A DNA stretch of 64,000 bases from Lithodes maja (Eukaryota > Arthropoda > Malacostraca > Decapoda > Lithodidae), in assembly GCA_037953745.1 (NCBI GenBank), contig JBAKBP010010409.1, forward strand, positions 1-64,000, given 5' to 3'. The translations under genes were made by a program, and so were the position numbers. Shown in pieces: positions 20,397 to 30,402 of this stretch (the stretch's first letter is position 1; every line of letters begins with the position of its first letter). The notes beneath the pieces are model-generated. The model was given only the letters and a program-made list of their open reading frames with translations, made no database searches and had not been told where the DNA came from.

Positions 20397-22087
20397 GTTT
20401 TCATCAGAGTCTGGGAAGCACCTGTATCACGCAAGACCTCTACTCCATGCTTGCGCCCCGCCCACATCACGCAACCCCGCCCTTTATGGTCGCAAAAAAC
20501 ATCCCGAGCAGGGTTCGAGCCTCCCAGGTGCTTCTGCATTGGCTGTGCCTCAGCCTCTGACGAACTGCCCCGGGCAAACTCAGACGACTTCGGAGACACA
20601 CCAACGTTGCAGGCCAAAGACACAGCTGCTGTAGGTGGTTTGCTAGGACAGACTCTTGCAAAGTGCCCCTTTTTATGACAATGATAACACTCCAACTCCC
20701 CTTTGGGCTTCCCTTGGTACTGGGAAGGGCCCGGTCCCTTCTTAAACAGGACGGTGCTAGTCTTGTGGTCAGTCTTGGTATCATGGCTCTTGTACTTGTT
20801 TGCATAAGGTATATCACTAACTCGGGGGGGTGGGGCATCACATCCCTTGTTACCTGCCTCACTACGCTGGGCAGACCCGCACCCACGAATTAGTGATAGC
20901 CGGAGGTCAGCCATCTCAGCTGCCTCCTGTAGAGTTTTTGGTTGCTTTTCTTTCAGGTTTAACGTCAGGTCGCCGCCCGTGCATTTGAAAAACTGCTCTA
21001 AAAGCACCAACTGTTTAATGTCGTCAAACGTAGTAGCTTTCTCCGACCTCAGCCAATTCCCAAAAGCATCGGACAGCTCCCGGGCATGTTCCAAAAAGGT
21101 GCTCTCCCGACCCTTGGTAACACCCCGGAACTTCAACCTGTACGTCTCTGGTTGTAGTTCGTATGCTCTCAGGACAGCCTCCTTGAGTTCCTCATAGATA
21201 ATACACGACTCTATAGGCAATGCATCATAAGCCCTGAGTCCCTTGCCCACAAGTCTAGAGGAAACAAGGGCTGCCCACTTCTCCCCAGGCCACTGGTGTT
21301 CCTGGCACTTCTTCTCGAATCTCATGAAAAATTCGGTGACACCCGACTCATCAAATACAGGGACTAGCTTCAACAGGTGCGACAAAGACTGATCATGCCC
21401 ACAATTCCCACCACCGAGACGTTGCCCTGTCGTTTCCACCCGACTCTTCTCAAGATCGATATCTGCACGGTACCTGGTAGACTCAGCCTCCGACTGGGCT
21501 TTTATTCTCGCGAGTTCGAGATCAGTCTGTTGTTTAGCCTTAGCGAGTTCGAGATCAGCCTGTCGCTTAGCCTCTATCTTAGCGAGTTCGAGACGTTCTT
21601 CACGCTCAGCCTGCATCTTAGCCATCTCAAGCTGGAAGAGCATTTCTGTAGTGAAACTTTGAGGAGGAGGTGCAACTATTGGAGGCCCACCCAGCGATCC
21701 TAAACCACGCTGCCAGCGGCTATCGGCCTGCGGGAACGTACTAAACTCCGGCATCCTAGAGGTCCTGATGGGAGTAGAGTGGAGGGGGGGCTCGAGCAGA
21801 AGTCCCCGAGCACCCTCTCCACCCTGGACCTCACTAGCCGCCCCCAGTACGCAAGCCCTCAATTCGTTCTTCTTGATGCCATGAGCCACCTTAAGCCCCA
21901 TGAGGGAAGCCAAACACTGTAGACCATACTTGCTAATTCTCTCTAGTCGATCAGCTGTTATAGGCACCTCCAAAAACTTCTTTGCGGCCTCCTCACTAGT
22001 TACTAACCCCCCTGGCATCTGCCCATCAGAGCCTGCATCATTCCCTGAACCCTCAGTATGATCTGACTCGTCTCCCATGGTGTCCAC
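20393..22087 (-). CDS. Gypsy Gag with SCAN-like capsid, zinc knuckle and start of protease
   Basis: The 564-codon ORF starts MDTMGDESDHTEGSG. Residues about 150-215 are a charged coiled-coil built of repeats such as ELAKIEAKRQADLELAK. Residues about 235-400 resemble the SCAN/Gmr1 capsid fold (YELQPETYRLKFR, then LVLLEQFFKC and LKEKQPKTLQEAAEMADLR). A single CCHC knuckle (CYHCHKKGHFARVC) sits at 467-480. Near the end (about 554-558) is DTGAS, the aspartic protease active site, so Gag and PR start in one frame. The vertebrate SCAN domain is reported to derive from a Gmr1-like gypsy capsid; the match here is by eye. Confidence 0.8.
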   Translation of the reverse strand: MDTMGDESDHTEGSGNDAGSDGQMPGGLVTSEEAAKKFLEVPITADRLERISKYGLQCLASLMGLKVAHGIKKNELRACVLGAASEVQGGEGARGLLLEPPLHSTPIRTSRMPEFSTFPQADSRWQRGLGSLGGPPIVAPPPQSFTTEMLFQLEMAKMQAEREERLELAKIEAKRQADLELAKAKQQTDLELARIKAQSEAESTRYRADIDLEKSRVETTGQRLGGGNCGHDQSLSHLLKLVPVFDESGVTEFFMRFEKKCQEHQWPGEKWAALVSSRLVGKGLRAYDALPIESCIIYEELKEAVLRAYELQPETYRLKFRGVTKGRESTFLEHARELSDAFGNWLRSEKATTFDDIKQLVLLEQFFKCTGGDLTLNLKEKQPKTLQEAAEMADLRLSLIRGCGSAQRSEAGNKGCDAPPPRVSDIPYANKYKSHDTKTDHKTSTVLFKKGPGPSQYQGKPKGELECYHCHKKGHFARVCPSKPPTAAVSLACNVGVSPKSSEFARGSSSEAEAQPMQKHLGGSNPARDVFCDHKGRGCVMWAGRKHGVEVLRDTGASQTLMKT

Positions 22088-22290
22088 TAAAAATTCTCAC
22101 GTTTATAAAAAAAGAAGAAGAAGTACCCAAGCTCCTATGTAGCACTATTCACTTGCCAAAAATGTCTGAAGACTCTCAAGTGCTATACTACTTTGCCAAA
22201 AAAATTCTAACGTGCCCACTATATTCCTCAATAAAACAAATGACCACAACAATCCTGCAATTATCTCTTAGTTCACGAGATCCTGAGCTA

Positions 22291-22298
22291 GGTCGCCA
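22291..22298 (-). promoter_or_regulatory. Primer-binding site of the gypsy element
   Basis: Two bases after the 5' LTR, the minus strand reads TGGCGACCTAGCTCAGGATC. It starts with TGG, as required for pairing with the CCA end of a tRNA; the tRNA species is not assigned. Confidence 0.65.
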
Positions 22299-22300
22299 TT

Positions 22301-23995
22301 TGTTACGATCCAGGTTCTCAAAGACACAGGGCTCTTCAACATTGGACTAGATAATGGCAAAAAGCAACAACGGTAACACTAGATCCAACCCCTACCTTAA
22401 ACACTGGAAAACAAAACACCATTACCGCCCTGAGTCGTGCCTGGACAACAAGGTATCCTATGACTCGGTAACTGGTGCACACACACTAGGCTGACGCTCA
22501 ATGAAACAGCCTATTCTCAAACAGTAAAAGATTACTCGATTATGTTACACAAAGAAAAGATAGTTAACGTGATTAATTAACGTTACGGTAGATACTCAAA
22601 TAACTGGCACTCCTGTATTAAAGAAAGTGCAATGCTAGTCCTGCAACATCAACTGGAAACTTCTGAAATAAGTCTGATGCTGGGAAGATGTTCGTAAAGA
22701 ATCTTGAACAATTATAATGCAGAATATGGGTCACAATAAATGCTAGGACATATAGTAATAATAGGCAGGCGAATAATAAAGACTGCGCAAAGGTAGTAAT
22801 GCTCGACAACTAAAGAAATGCTTTGTGACACAACGCAACAGCCTACTCGGGTTGTGCAACTCAACAACAACCTCGGCTCAAAAGTGCAGTGAATAATAAT
22901 GCTGCATACATTATAATAATGGGGCTTATCTCTAACCAGTGTCTGCTCAGTTAATAAAGTCTAGCTGGGGTATCAAGGCAGGGCAACAATGGGCGAGCAT
23001 GCGGCTCGTAGCCTAACGTTGTCCGAGGGTGGCATAATGAAGATTACGTTATATGACGGGGATGCTATCTTGATAAATCTAGGTCTCTAGTACCTAGCTC
23101 TATCCTGGCGATCCCTCAGAAGTCAACACAAAGAGGCAGCACTATGTTGTGAGGGATAGGCTATGGCCCTCTCACACCACAGCGCTGTGCTCGCAAAGTA
23201 AACCAACCCGAAGACAACTTAGGCTCCCACAGTACCTGTCGATGTCATGCAGAGCTTAGCTAACACTGCACACATCGGAGACAACGCCACAGTAACCTTA
23301 GCCCTAGTCTAGCTTTAGATAACCAAGAAGAATCATTCAACACCTTGCAAGGGAGACATATACCGGTCTACAACCTTCCCGAGAGAGGACACATACGGAA
23401 AAGTCCGTCTCTCTAAACCTCAATAAAGCATAATACAGTACATGGAAATATCTGAGAGCTTCGCGTACAATACAACTGGTCGACGGTGAACAGTCTATGC
23501 TGAAACGAGGAGGAATGTTGAGTTTAATAAAGATTAGAGAATGAGAAAGGAGAAGTCGAGAGAGAGAAATAGTATGCAAAGTAGCGAGTATGAGGGACAG
23601 AATTGCAAAGGATGTAGGTGATACGCGTGTCAGGCAAGCTCTGAGCTGGTAAAAAACACGAGGCAGCGACGGGAAGGGACTAGTTGACCACCCGGCCGCC
23701 AACGCTGTCAGCGCCCAAGCGAGCCGTGTCATAGCTCACCACGCTGCTGGGTGTACTCCTTCACACTCTCGCTCGCCTCCCACACAAGCAACATTTATAT
23801 TATAGCGAATATAAAATATAAGGCGCGGCCACAGACCAAAACAAAGACCACTTCTAGACTGTCTGTGGCAACACGACACTAATGAAATAAAGCAGATCAT
23901 TCTAGGACAACTGTAGCCTATTCCCCCATCCTGGCAAGCGCTAGCGAGCTGCAATGCCCCACGCAACCATTCTGCTAACGCCGGGAGGCGTCACA
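22301..23995 (-). repeat. 5' LTR of the gypsy element
   Basis: This is a 1695-bp partner of 15,452-17,166. Its outer end TCACA is followed by the CTGG duplication. Confidence 0.85.
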
Positions 23996-24032
23996 CTGGA
24001 AAATAATTTTATATGTTAATCAAAGTTAAATG

Positions 24033-24265
24033 TATTAACTTTACTTCAACGTCTTGCACCCTTCAGCACAATGTCGTAATTTTCATTCTGTTTTGGCTAT
24101 CATTATTTGACTTTTCTCAGCATTAGAAGAGACTCTGGAGAGCTAAAGGGGTAAACCTAATCTGATTTAACCCTCTAACTCCCACAGATCACTCCTAATC
24201 TGCATAAAATCCTCTAATGATAACCAACATACAATGACAAAAGGTTTCAGTACACTGAAGAGGTT
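24033..24265. mobile_element. Degenerate TTAA-2 MITE
   Basis: It shows TTTTGGCTATCATTATTTGA on the left, CCACAGATCACTCCTAATCT on the right and a central GATTTAACCCTCTAACTCCC. Its ends are eroded. Confidence 0.5.
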
Positions 24266-24635
24266 ATCGTGGTGATGAACACGGGTGGTGTTGTTTGTAG
24301 TTTTTTCGTATGCTAAAAATTACCGGTACGAGTAATTTTTCACACGACCAAGGTCCTATTCTCGTCCTGGGCTAGTTACACTAAGAGCAAGGTAGCTGCT
24401 ATAGGTCTATTATGTAGGCTATGGGTTACGGGTAGGTTGGTATTGTGGAGCTGTGATTATCCGTGGCATAGGTAAATTGGGGTTTTCTGGATAATGTGTG
24501 GTAGCTCCTGTGTGCCAGACTTGGTATACCCACCCACATAGGTCATAGGCCTTCCTAGGTCAAACACACGGATATGAGCCCCGTAGTATTAAAGTGCAAC
24601 TAAATATCGTTGTTTTGATCAGTCTTGCCTCAATA

Positions 24636-25343
24636 TCAGACCTTGAATACTTTGCCTCTGAGCCGCTTGACCTTATTGTCCCGGTGCGTCCCTGTGACCT
24701 TCTCCACAGTCTTGACAGGACGGTAAGGTAGAACCAAAAGATTGGGACACACCCTGTTGAACAATGGGTCAATAAGGTTGATTGGGTTAGGAAATGTGGT
24801 CAGTAAATTTAGAACATTTAAGCAAATAAATAGTTCATTTTTAGCAGCAATATCATATGGGTAGCTTAATTGTGGCAATATTTTGTACTGTAATATTCGG
24901 ATGATCACAGATATACCTGGCTAGGTCAAGACAATGGAATGCACATGAATGAATATAATCATCTTGTAGAATGACCTTATTGCCGATTATGCTGCCTGGA
25001 GGACATTTTGACACCAGATATTCTATTACTTGGCGAGGGGCAGGGGCAGCCAGCTATCAAAATAAATGTATGAATCATATAGATCCCTATAAAGAACGGT
25101 TGCATGTCTAGTGTTTCCAGAGAGCCGTTCATATAGGATAAAGCCATGTTCTCTATGGAGGGTGTAATCATGGATGTTAGCCAGCGAAATAAACGAAAAG
25201 CGACCTTCCAGCCTAGGCGAAAAATTCACAACTTGATGAATTTCACTTATAAATAACACCCTAACATTCTCTATTCCCTTAATGTTATCCATCAGAGCTT
25301 TGGTAACATGTACCCTCGGTGTGTGTGTTGGACCAGCCATCAT
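24636..25343 (-). pseudogene. Adenain-type (C5-like) cysteine protease relic
   Basis: Three minus-strand frames join into one protein-like region with two frameshifts. Frame 1 (25,026-25,343, ATG at 25,343) carries the catalytic His in NTRHATVLYR (codon 25,104-25,106) and, 16 residues later, the acidic residue in YIYFDSW (25,056-25,058). Frame 2 (24,853 to about 25,033) has Gln at 24,964-24,966 and, exactly 7 residues on, Cys in HSCAFHC (24,943-24,945). The His-16-acidic and Gln-7-Cys spacings and the aromatic-DS/EP context equal those of adenovirus protease and the Polinton/adintovirus proteases. Frame 3 (24,636-24,908) adds a basic C-terminal tail. No capsid, ATPase, polymerase or integrase is visible nearby. 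A host SUMO-protease (ULP1) origin is less likely. Confidence 0.6.
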
Positions 25344-25404
25344 AATACAATTGTGAGGGATCCCAGCGCTAGGCTGGGAAAATTACGTCTGCACTTTATA
25401 TTGC

Positions 25405-26058
25405 TATAGTCAAACTCAACTGAAATGAGCTCCAAGGAGGTCAAGGTCGCCCTGTGCGGTGTTGCCACATTTCTACCAAAACAAACCTTTTAGAAAACGA
25501 GAAACCAAGCACCGTTCTCTTATAATCACATTTAGAAGGGAAACTTGAAATAAATGTACAAGATGTTTTTATGTCTGGAAGGGTTATTGGTATTCTTGTA
25601 TAAAAGTTATAGAAACGAAATAATAGGTAGGCTATATTTGTATGTACCTATTTACATTGTACAGCATCTCCCTTGCCTGGCTATGAAGATGAGAGTAACT
25701 TTTGCGAGTTTTTCCTTCCATGGTGGTCACGCTATGAATGAGTGTTAGTGACCGTCTGACCTGGGTGGTGATGTTGTCTAAATCTATTTATAGCTGTCCC
25801 CAGAAAAATGGAAGCATGTTCTAAATAGCGTGCCATATGTTGTATAAATTCCTTCTATATATCCTTAAAATGATATGTTTCTTAACACCACATAACCTTT
25901 AAAAATTGTAATATAATATTATATAGTCATAAAAGCTAAAATTAATTTGTTAATAGCCTGAAAAACTAACATTTGTTGTTAAAGCTTTGAATATTTGACA
26001 ACACCGCACAGGGCGAGGGAAACAACCTTGTAGCTCATTTCATAGGAGGATGACTATA
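25405..26058. mobile_element. TIR element, about 650 bp
   Basis: Inverted ends of roughly 60 bp share CTATAGTCA, TGAAATGAGCT and GCCCTGTGCGGTGTTG. There is no transposase ORF and no convincing target duplication. It lies just upstream of the protease relic. Confidence 0.6.
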
Positions 26059-26279
26059 GTGTGTGAAATGGGGGATCCGGAGTCCGGACCTGCATCACAA
26101 ACAATTGGCTTATTCACATATGCTTAAATATCAATAAATAATATAAATTCTGGAACGGTATAAATGTAAATATTATGAATTCTTGTTATTCAGTTGAAAA
26201 TGTAGCAGGAAATGTGTGATAAGTTAACTAAAAATTTCGAGAAAAATTCACTTCCGCATTTATTAAAATTACCCCTGGG

Positions 26280-29200
26280 GGTTAGGGAATAGAATATGCC
26301 CCACGTGCCTTCTGCGTGTCGTAAGAGGCGACTAAAGAGGTTGGGTCGGTGGGCTTGCGACCCCCACCCGGAAAAAATATCTAAGCAAAAAAAAACGAAC
26401 GAACAGCCTCGGATGCGGACGGAACCAACGTTGACGAACCACGACCGACTAAGGACATGCCTTCGGACATTCTGAGAATGGCTACGTGGAATGTTAGTGG
26501 CATGAATGATGGCACAAAAGAGAGAGAGAGGCTGGAAGTGTTAGTGAATGCCAGGCTGGATGTATGTGGAATGACAGAGACCAAATGGAAAGGTTCAGAT
26601 GTGAGAGAATGGGAATGTGGAATGGGTGTGTGTGCTGGAGTGAGTGAGGGAACAGCGAGAGAAGGTGCATGTTTGTTTGTAAGTAGCAAATGGAAGGAAT
26701 GTGTACGAGAGTATGGGTCTGTGGGTTCAAGGATTGTGTGGGTGAGAATGAAAGTAGGAATACAAACGTGGGTGATTGTATGCATGTATGCCCCGACAGA
26801 GGATATACTTGAAAGAAAGAAAGAGGAGTTCTGGATGAATGTGGAGGCGTGCCTGGAGAAGTTTGACAAGAACGAAAGAATATTTCTGATTGGGGATATG
26901 AATGGTAAGGTGGGTGATAGGAAAGTTGAGGGAGTGGTGGGAGGGTGGGGGGTACCATCAGAGGTGAATGGGAATGGTAGTGCACTTGTGGACGTATGTG
27001 TGGGGAGGAGGCTGTGGATAGCCAACACCTTCTTCCGACACAGAATGATCCACAGGTACACATGGAAACGGATGTTGACGATGAAGGATAAGACAGTGGT
27101 GGAACGAAAGTCATTGATTGATTATGTATGTGTGGATGAACGAATGAAGAAATCTGTGATGGATGCTAGGGTGTATAGGGGTATTGGAGGGGGTCTGTCT
27201 GATCATTATGTAGTGGTAGCTAAGGTTAGGATACAAAAGAAGTGGGTGAGGAGAGCGGGAGGGAGGCGAGAGGAGGGTGGAATGGTGAGGAGGGTGGAGA
27301 GGTTGCAGGAGGAGGAAGTCAGGGAGGAGTACAGGAGAGCAGTGGAAAGACGACTAGGTGGGTTCGACCTGGAAGTTATGGAGGAAGTGGAGGAGATGAG
27401 CAAGGTGTTTAAGGATGAGATCTGTGCAGCATGTGAGGAGGTGTGTGGAGTGAGGAGAAGAGGGAGGGGAGTGAAAGGTACAGCATGGTGGACAGAAGAG
27501 GTAAGAATAGCTGTGGAAGAAAAGAAGAAAGCATATAGAGAGTGGTTGGGTAGTAGAGGGAATGAAGATTCCGAGAGACAGAAACGAGCGAGGTACGTGG
27601 AGAGTAAGAGGGTGGTGAAGAGAGTAGTGAAGGAAAGTAAGAGAAGAGTAGATGAGGAATTTGGAAGGAATCTGAATGTAAAATGGAGGGAGAGTAAGAA
27701 ACTGTTCTGGAAAGAAGTCAAGAAAGTTAGGGAAGGTAGCAAGGGAAACAGTAAGGGTGTGAAAGATAAGAATGGGAGAATGCTAGCCGAGAAGCAAGAG
27801 AGAGTCGAAAGATGGAGGGAGTACTTCAGTGAGTTGCTAAATGAAAGGAATGAAGAGCCAGCAAACATAGCTGGATATGGTATGGGAGGGAGAAGAAGAG
27901 AAGTAGTGGAGGAGGAGGTGGGGATCAGGAGGTCAGAAGTGTGGGAAGCCATGAAAAGAGTGAAGTTGGGGAAAGCACCAGGAACAGATGGAGTGTGTGG
28001 GGAAATGTTGAGGTATGGTGGTGAGATAGTGATAGAATGGGTATGGAAAATGTGCAAACTAGCATGGGAGAAGGGGAGTGCACCCGATGACTGGAAGACT
28101 GGCATAATAGTCCCCCTATATAAGGGCAAAGGGGAAAGAGGAGTGTGTGGTAACCACCGAGGAATATGTCTTCTAAGCGTAGTAGGGAAGGTATACAGTA
28201 GGGTAGTGATTGAGAGAGTGAGAGTGAGAACGGAGAAATGGATAGGCGACGAGCAGGGAGGTTTTAGGAAGGGAAGAGGATGTGTAGATCAGATTTTTAC
28301 CCTGAATTGTGTTGTGGAGAAGTATCTGGAGAAGAAACAAAAGGTCTATGTTGCCTTTATGGACTTGGAGAAGGCCTATGACAGAGTGGATAGAGAAGGT
28401 TTGTGGAAAGTACTTAGAATATACGGAGTAGAGGGCAAGTTGCTGAAAGCAGTGAAGAGCATGTATGAGGGTGCAAAGGCGGCAGTACGTGTGGAGAGTG
28501 AGCAGAGCGAGTTCTTTGACCTGAATGTTGGTTTGAAACAGGGGTGTGTGATGTCCCCGTGGTTGTTTACTGTATATATGGATGGAGTTATGAAAGAAAT
28601 ACTATCAAGAGCAGTGGATGTTGGTGTATCGCTGAAAAGGGAGGGAATTGAGTGGAAGCTACCTATACTGCTGTTTGCGGATGATACAGTTCTGATGAGT
28701 GATAATGAATGGGAGTTGCAGGGTCTGGTAAATGAGTTTGGAACAGTGTGCGAAAAACGGAATTTGAAGGTAAATACGGGGAAGAGCAAGGTTATGGTCT
28801 TCGAAAGGGGTGAAGTCACAGAGTGTGAGGTGAAGCTGAACGGTCAGGCTATGGAGATCGTCAACTCTTTTAAGTATCTGGGCAGTGTGTTGAGTAAAGA
28901 TGGGACTATGGATGAAGAGGTGCGGGAGAGGGTACAACAGGGGAAGAGGGTTGTAGGAACGCTAAAAGCAGTAACAAGAAATAGGGTGGTCAGTATGGAA
29001 GTGAAGAAGTCCTTGCATGACAGTGTGGTAATCCCGACACTGACTTACGGAAGAGAAGCATGGACGTTGGTTGAGAGACTCAGACCAAGAGTGAGAGCAG
29101 TGGAAATGAATTACTTAAGGAGTGCGTGCGGAGTTACATGGAGGGATAGACAGACTAATGAGGAAGTAAGAAGGAGGTGTGGTGTGGAGCTAGATGTGCT

Positions 29201-29486
29201 GGAAAGTGTGAAAAGGAACAACTTGAGATGGTTCGGCCATATGGAACGTATGGAAAGCGAGAGAATGACTAAGAGGGTGTACGAGAGCGAGGTGGAGGGA
29301 CAGAGGGGGAGAGGTAGACCGAATATGAGGTGGAAGGATGGAGTGAGGAACTACATGAACGAAGGCGGTGCTGGTTGGGAGGAGGGGCGTCGACTGACTG
29401 GGGACAGAGGTGCATGGGGGTGGTTCGTTCGTGGCCACCCCTTCGGGGATCACGGCGTCGGGCAATAGATAGATAGATAGACCCAT
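26280..29486 (+). mobile_element. RTE-type LINE, apparently intact
   Basis: A short 5' leader (GTGTCGTAAGAGGCGACTAA at about 26,317-26,336) precedes one 1003-codon ORF, and the element ends GGATCACGGCGTCGGGCAA plus (GATA)n. Fragments of the same 3' end and RT occur at 36,916-36,957 and 37,066-37,240. No clear target duplication was found, so the 5' border is approximate. Confidence 0.75.
26457..29468 (+). CDS. RTE-type LINE endonuclease-reverse transcriptase
   Basis: The protein nicks target DNA and copies its own RNA at the nick (target-primed reverse transcription). It starts at ATG 26,457 and has no internal stop. The APE-like endonuclease occupies residues 1-260, with N12 (ATWN), E41 (MTETKW), D147/N149 (GDMN) and S248-D249-H250. 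RT spans about 490-790: GKAPGTDGVCGEML, LKQGCVMSPWLF, motif A Asp at 636 (FMDLEKAYDRV) and FADD at 740-743. The C-terminal part has CGVTWRDRQTNEEV and LRWFGHMERM, shared with the truncated copy at 8652-9702. The length fits RTE-clade ORFs (about 900-1100). All catalytic residues are present, so the copy may be young. The clade is called from endonuclease style and the short-repeat tail. Confidence 0.85.
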   Translation: MPSDILRMATWNVSGMNDGTKERERLEVLVNARLDVCGMTETKWKGSDVREWECGMGVCAGVSEGTAREGACLFVSSKWKECVREYGSVGSRIVWVRMKVGIQTWVIVCMYAPTEDILERKKEEFWMNVEACLEKFDKNERIFLIGDMNGKVGDRKVEGVVGGWGVPSEVNGNGSALVDVCVGRRLWIANTFFRHRMIHRYTWKRMLTMKDKTVVERKSLIDYVCVDERMKKSVMDARVYRGIGGGLSDHYVVVAKVRIQKKWVRRAGGRREEGGMVRRVERLQEEEVREEYRRAVERRLGGFDLEVMEEVEEMSKVFKDEICAACEEVCGVRRRGRGVKGTAWWTEEVRIAVEEKKKAYREWLGSRGNEDSERQKRARYVESKRVVKRVVKESKRRVDEEFGRNLNVKWRESKKLFWKEVKKVREGSKGNSKGVKDKNGRMLAEKQERVERWREYFSELLNERNEEPANIAGYGMGGRRREVVEEEVGIRRSEVWEAMKRVKLGKAPGTDGVCGEMLRYGGEIVIEWVWKMCKLAWEKGSAPDDWKTGIIVPLYKGKGERGVCGNHRGICLLSVVGKVYSRVVIERVRVRTEKWIGDEQGGFRKGRGCVDQIFTLNCVVEKYLEKKQKVYVAFMDLEKAYDRVDREGLWKVLRIYGVEGKLLKAVKSMYEGAKAAVRVESEQSEFFDLNVGLKQGCVMSPWLFTVYMDGVMKEILSRAVDVGVSLKREGIEWKLPILLFADDTVLMSDNEWELQGLVNEFGTVCEKRNLKVNTGKSKVMVFERGEVTECEVKLNGQAMEIVNSFKYLGSVLSKDGTMDEEVRERVQQGKRVVGTLKAVTRNRVVSMEVKKSLHDSVVIPTLTYGREAWTLVERLRPRVRAVEMNYLRSACGVTWRDRQTNEEVRRRCGVELDVLESVKRNNLRWFGHMERMESERMTKRVYESEVEGQRGRGRPNMRWKDGVRNYMNEGGAGWEEGRRLTGDRGAWGWFVRGHPFGDHGVGQ

Positions 29487-30105
29487 TTAAAATTTGAGTT
29501 CTTTGACGCGTATCTCCTTAAACATAAAAGAAAACGAAGTCGTCTTCCGGCATTTTATGGCTAACTACACTAATTTTGTACAATAACTTCACACTTGGCT
29601 ACACACGCACACACACACCTTAAATGACATCGTTCCGGGAATGTTTGGGCTTGTAGGCTTACTGAAAGGTGATTAAATAATACAGAAGAAAATTACTTTC
29701 CATATTGGAAACTACAACTACAATTTCATTCATCCACATAGCCTATTCTTTGTCGGACAAATTTCGCCGCATTAAAGATTATAAGACATTTCACCTCATT
29801 AGTTTGGCGATTAGAAGACGTTTCGCCTCATCCAGATGTCGATTATTTATGGGGCAAGCTATATCGAGCATACACTTTAGTAAAAATCGGCCTTTGGTCT
29901 GTACTTTTTCTACTGAAAAATGTGCAAATTTAGCTGGCAGGGGAGTTTGGTGGAAGACCTTGACGCAGCTGCCCATTCAAAGTCCGACTCCGCACGTCTT
30001 TGAAGAGTCCGTCGCTTCTCCGCGACTTTGATACGTTTGTTCTCAGATTTTATATAATAAATATATTACTAGACTAACCTAACCTATACTTACTTTACTT
30101 TCGTC
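29487..30105. other. Spacer without a gene
   Basis: It has a short CA microsatellite (about 29,605-29,618) and a GACGTTTCGCCTCA-like repeated motif (29,810-29,832), also seen at about 37,958-37,990. There are no coding signals. Confidence 0.4.
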
Positions 30106-30402
30106 TTACTTTTGTTGATTCCGCCTGTTACCGGTGAAGCTGAAGTCTACTTCCGCTCGTACCAGGTTGTCCTTGATCCGACTCCCCCTCCTGGATGACT
30201 TCAGGCAGGGTGTTGTGATGACGGCTGGGGACCTGGGGTAACCTGGTATTGGTGTGTGGTCAGGTAGTCCACCCAGCCACCTGTCCAATTTTGTTTTGAA
30301 ATTCTCAGGGTTGGTTCCACTGAGGTCCCGGAGTTCACTGGGGAGGCAGTTGAAAAATCGAGGTCCATTGCGAGTGAAGGAGTTGTGGATTTGAGTCTTC
30401 AC
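30106..30402 (-). pseudogene. LINE polymerase C-terminus
   Basis: The frame has RNGPRFFNCLPSELRDLSG and FKTKLDRWLGGLPDHTPIPG, the terminal block of this LINE polymerase. It follows the RT frame after one frameshift near 30,400. Confidence 0.7.

Larger units (their letters stand above)
15452..23995 (-). mobile_element. Gmr1-type Ty3/gypsy LTR retrotransposon, near full length
   Basis: Two 1.7-kb LTRs with TG..CA ends flank Gag, protease, integrase and an RT remnant, all on the minus strand. The 4-bp target duplication CTGG is visible (15,448-15,451 and 23,996-23,999). The domain order is Gag-PR-INT-RT, unlike standard Ty3/gypsy (PR-RT-RH-INT) but as described for the Gmr1 group. The element is defective: there is a Gag/PR frameshift, a 520-bp retroposon insertion, and deletions after INT and inside RT/RNase H. 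High LTR similarity suggests a fairly recent insertion. Confidence 0.85.

Noticed and set aside
27206..28819. Long minus-strand ORFs opposite the RTE polymerase
   Set aside because: Shadow frames of the 26,457-29,468 ORF; Ser/Leu/Phe-rich and without motifs.
26280..29486. ACCC as target duplication of the RTE LINE
   Set aside because: Only 4 bp, not exactly adjacent to the repeat tail; chance match is likely.
29705..30031. 108-codon plus-strand ORF
   Set aside because: No motif, no supporting composition, overlaps dispersed GACGTTTCGCC repeats.
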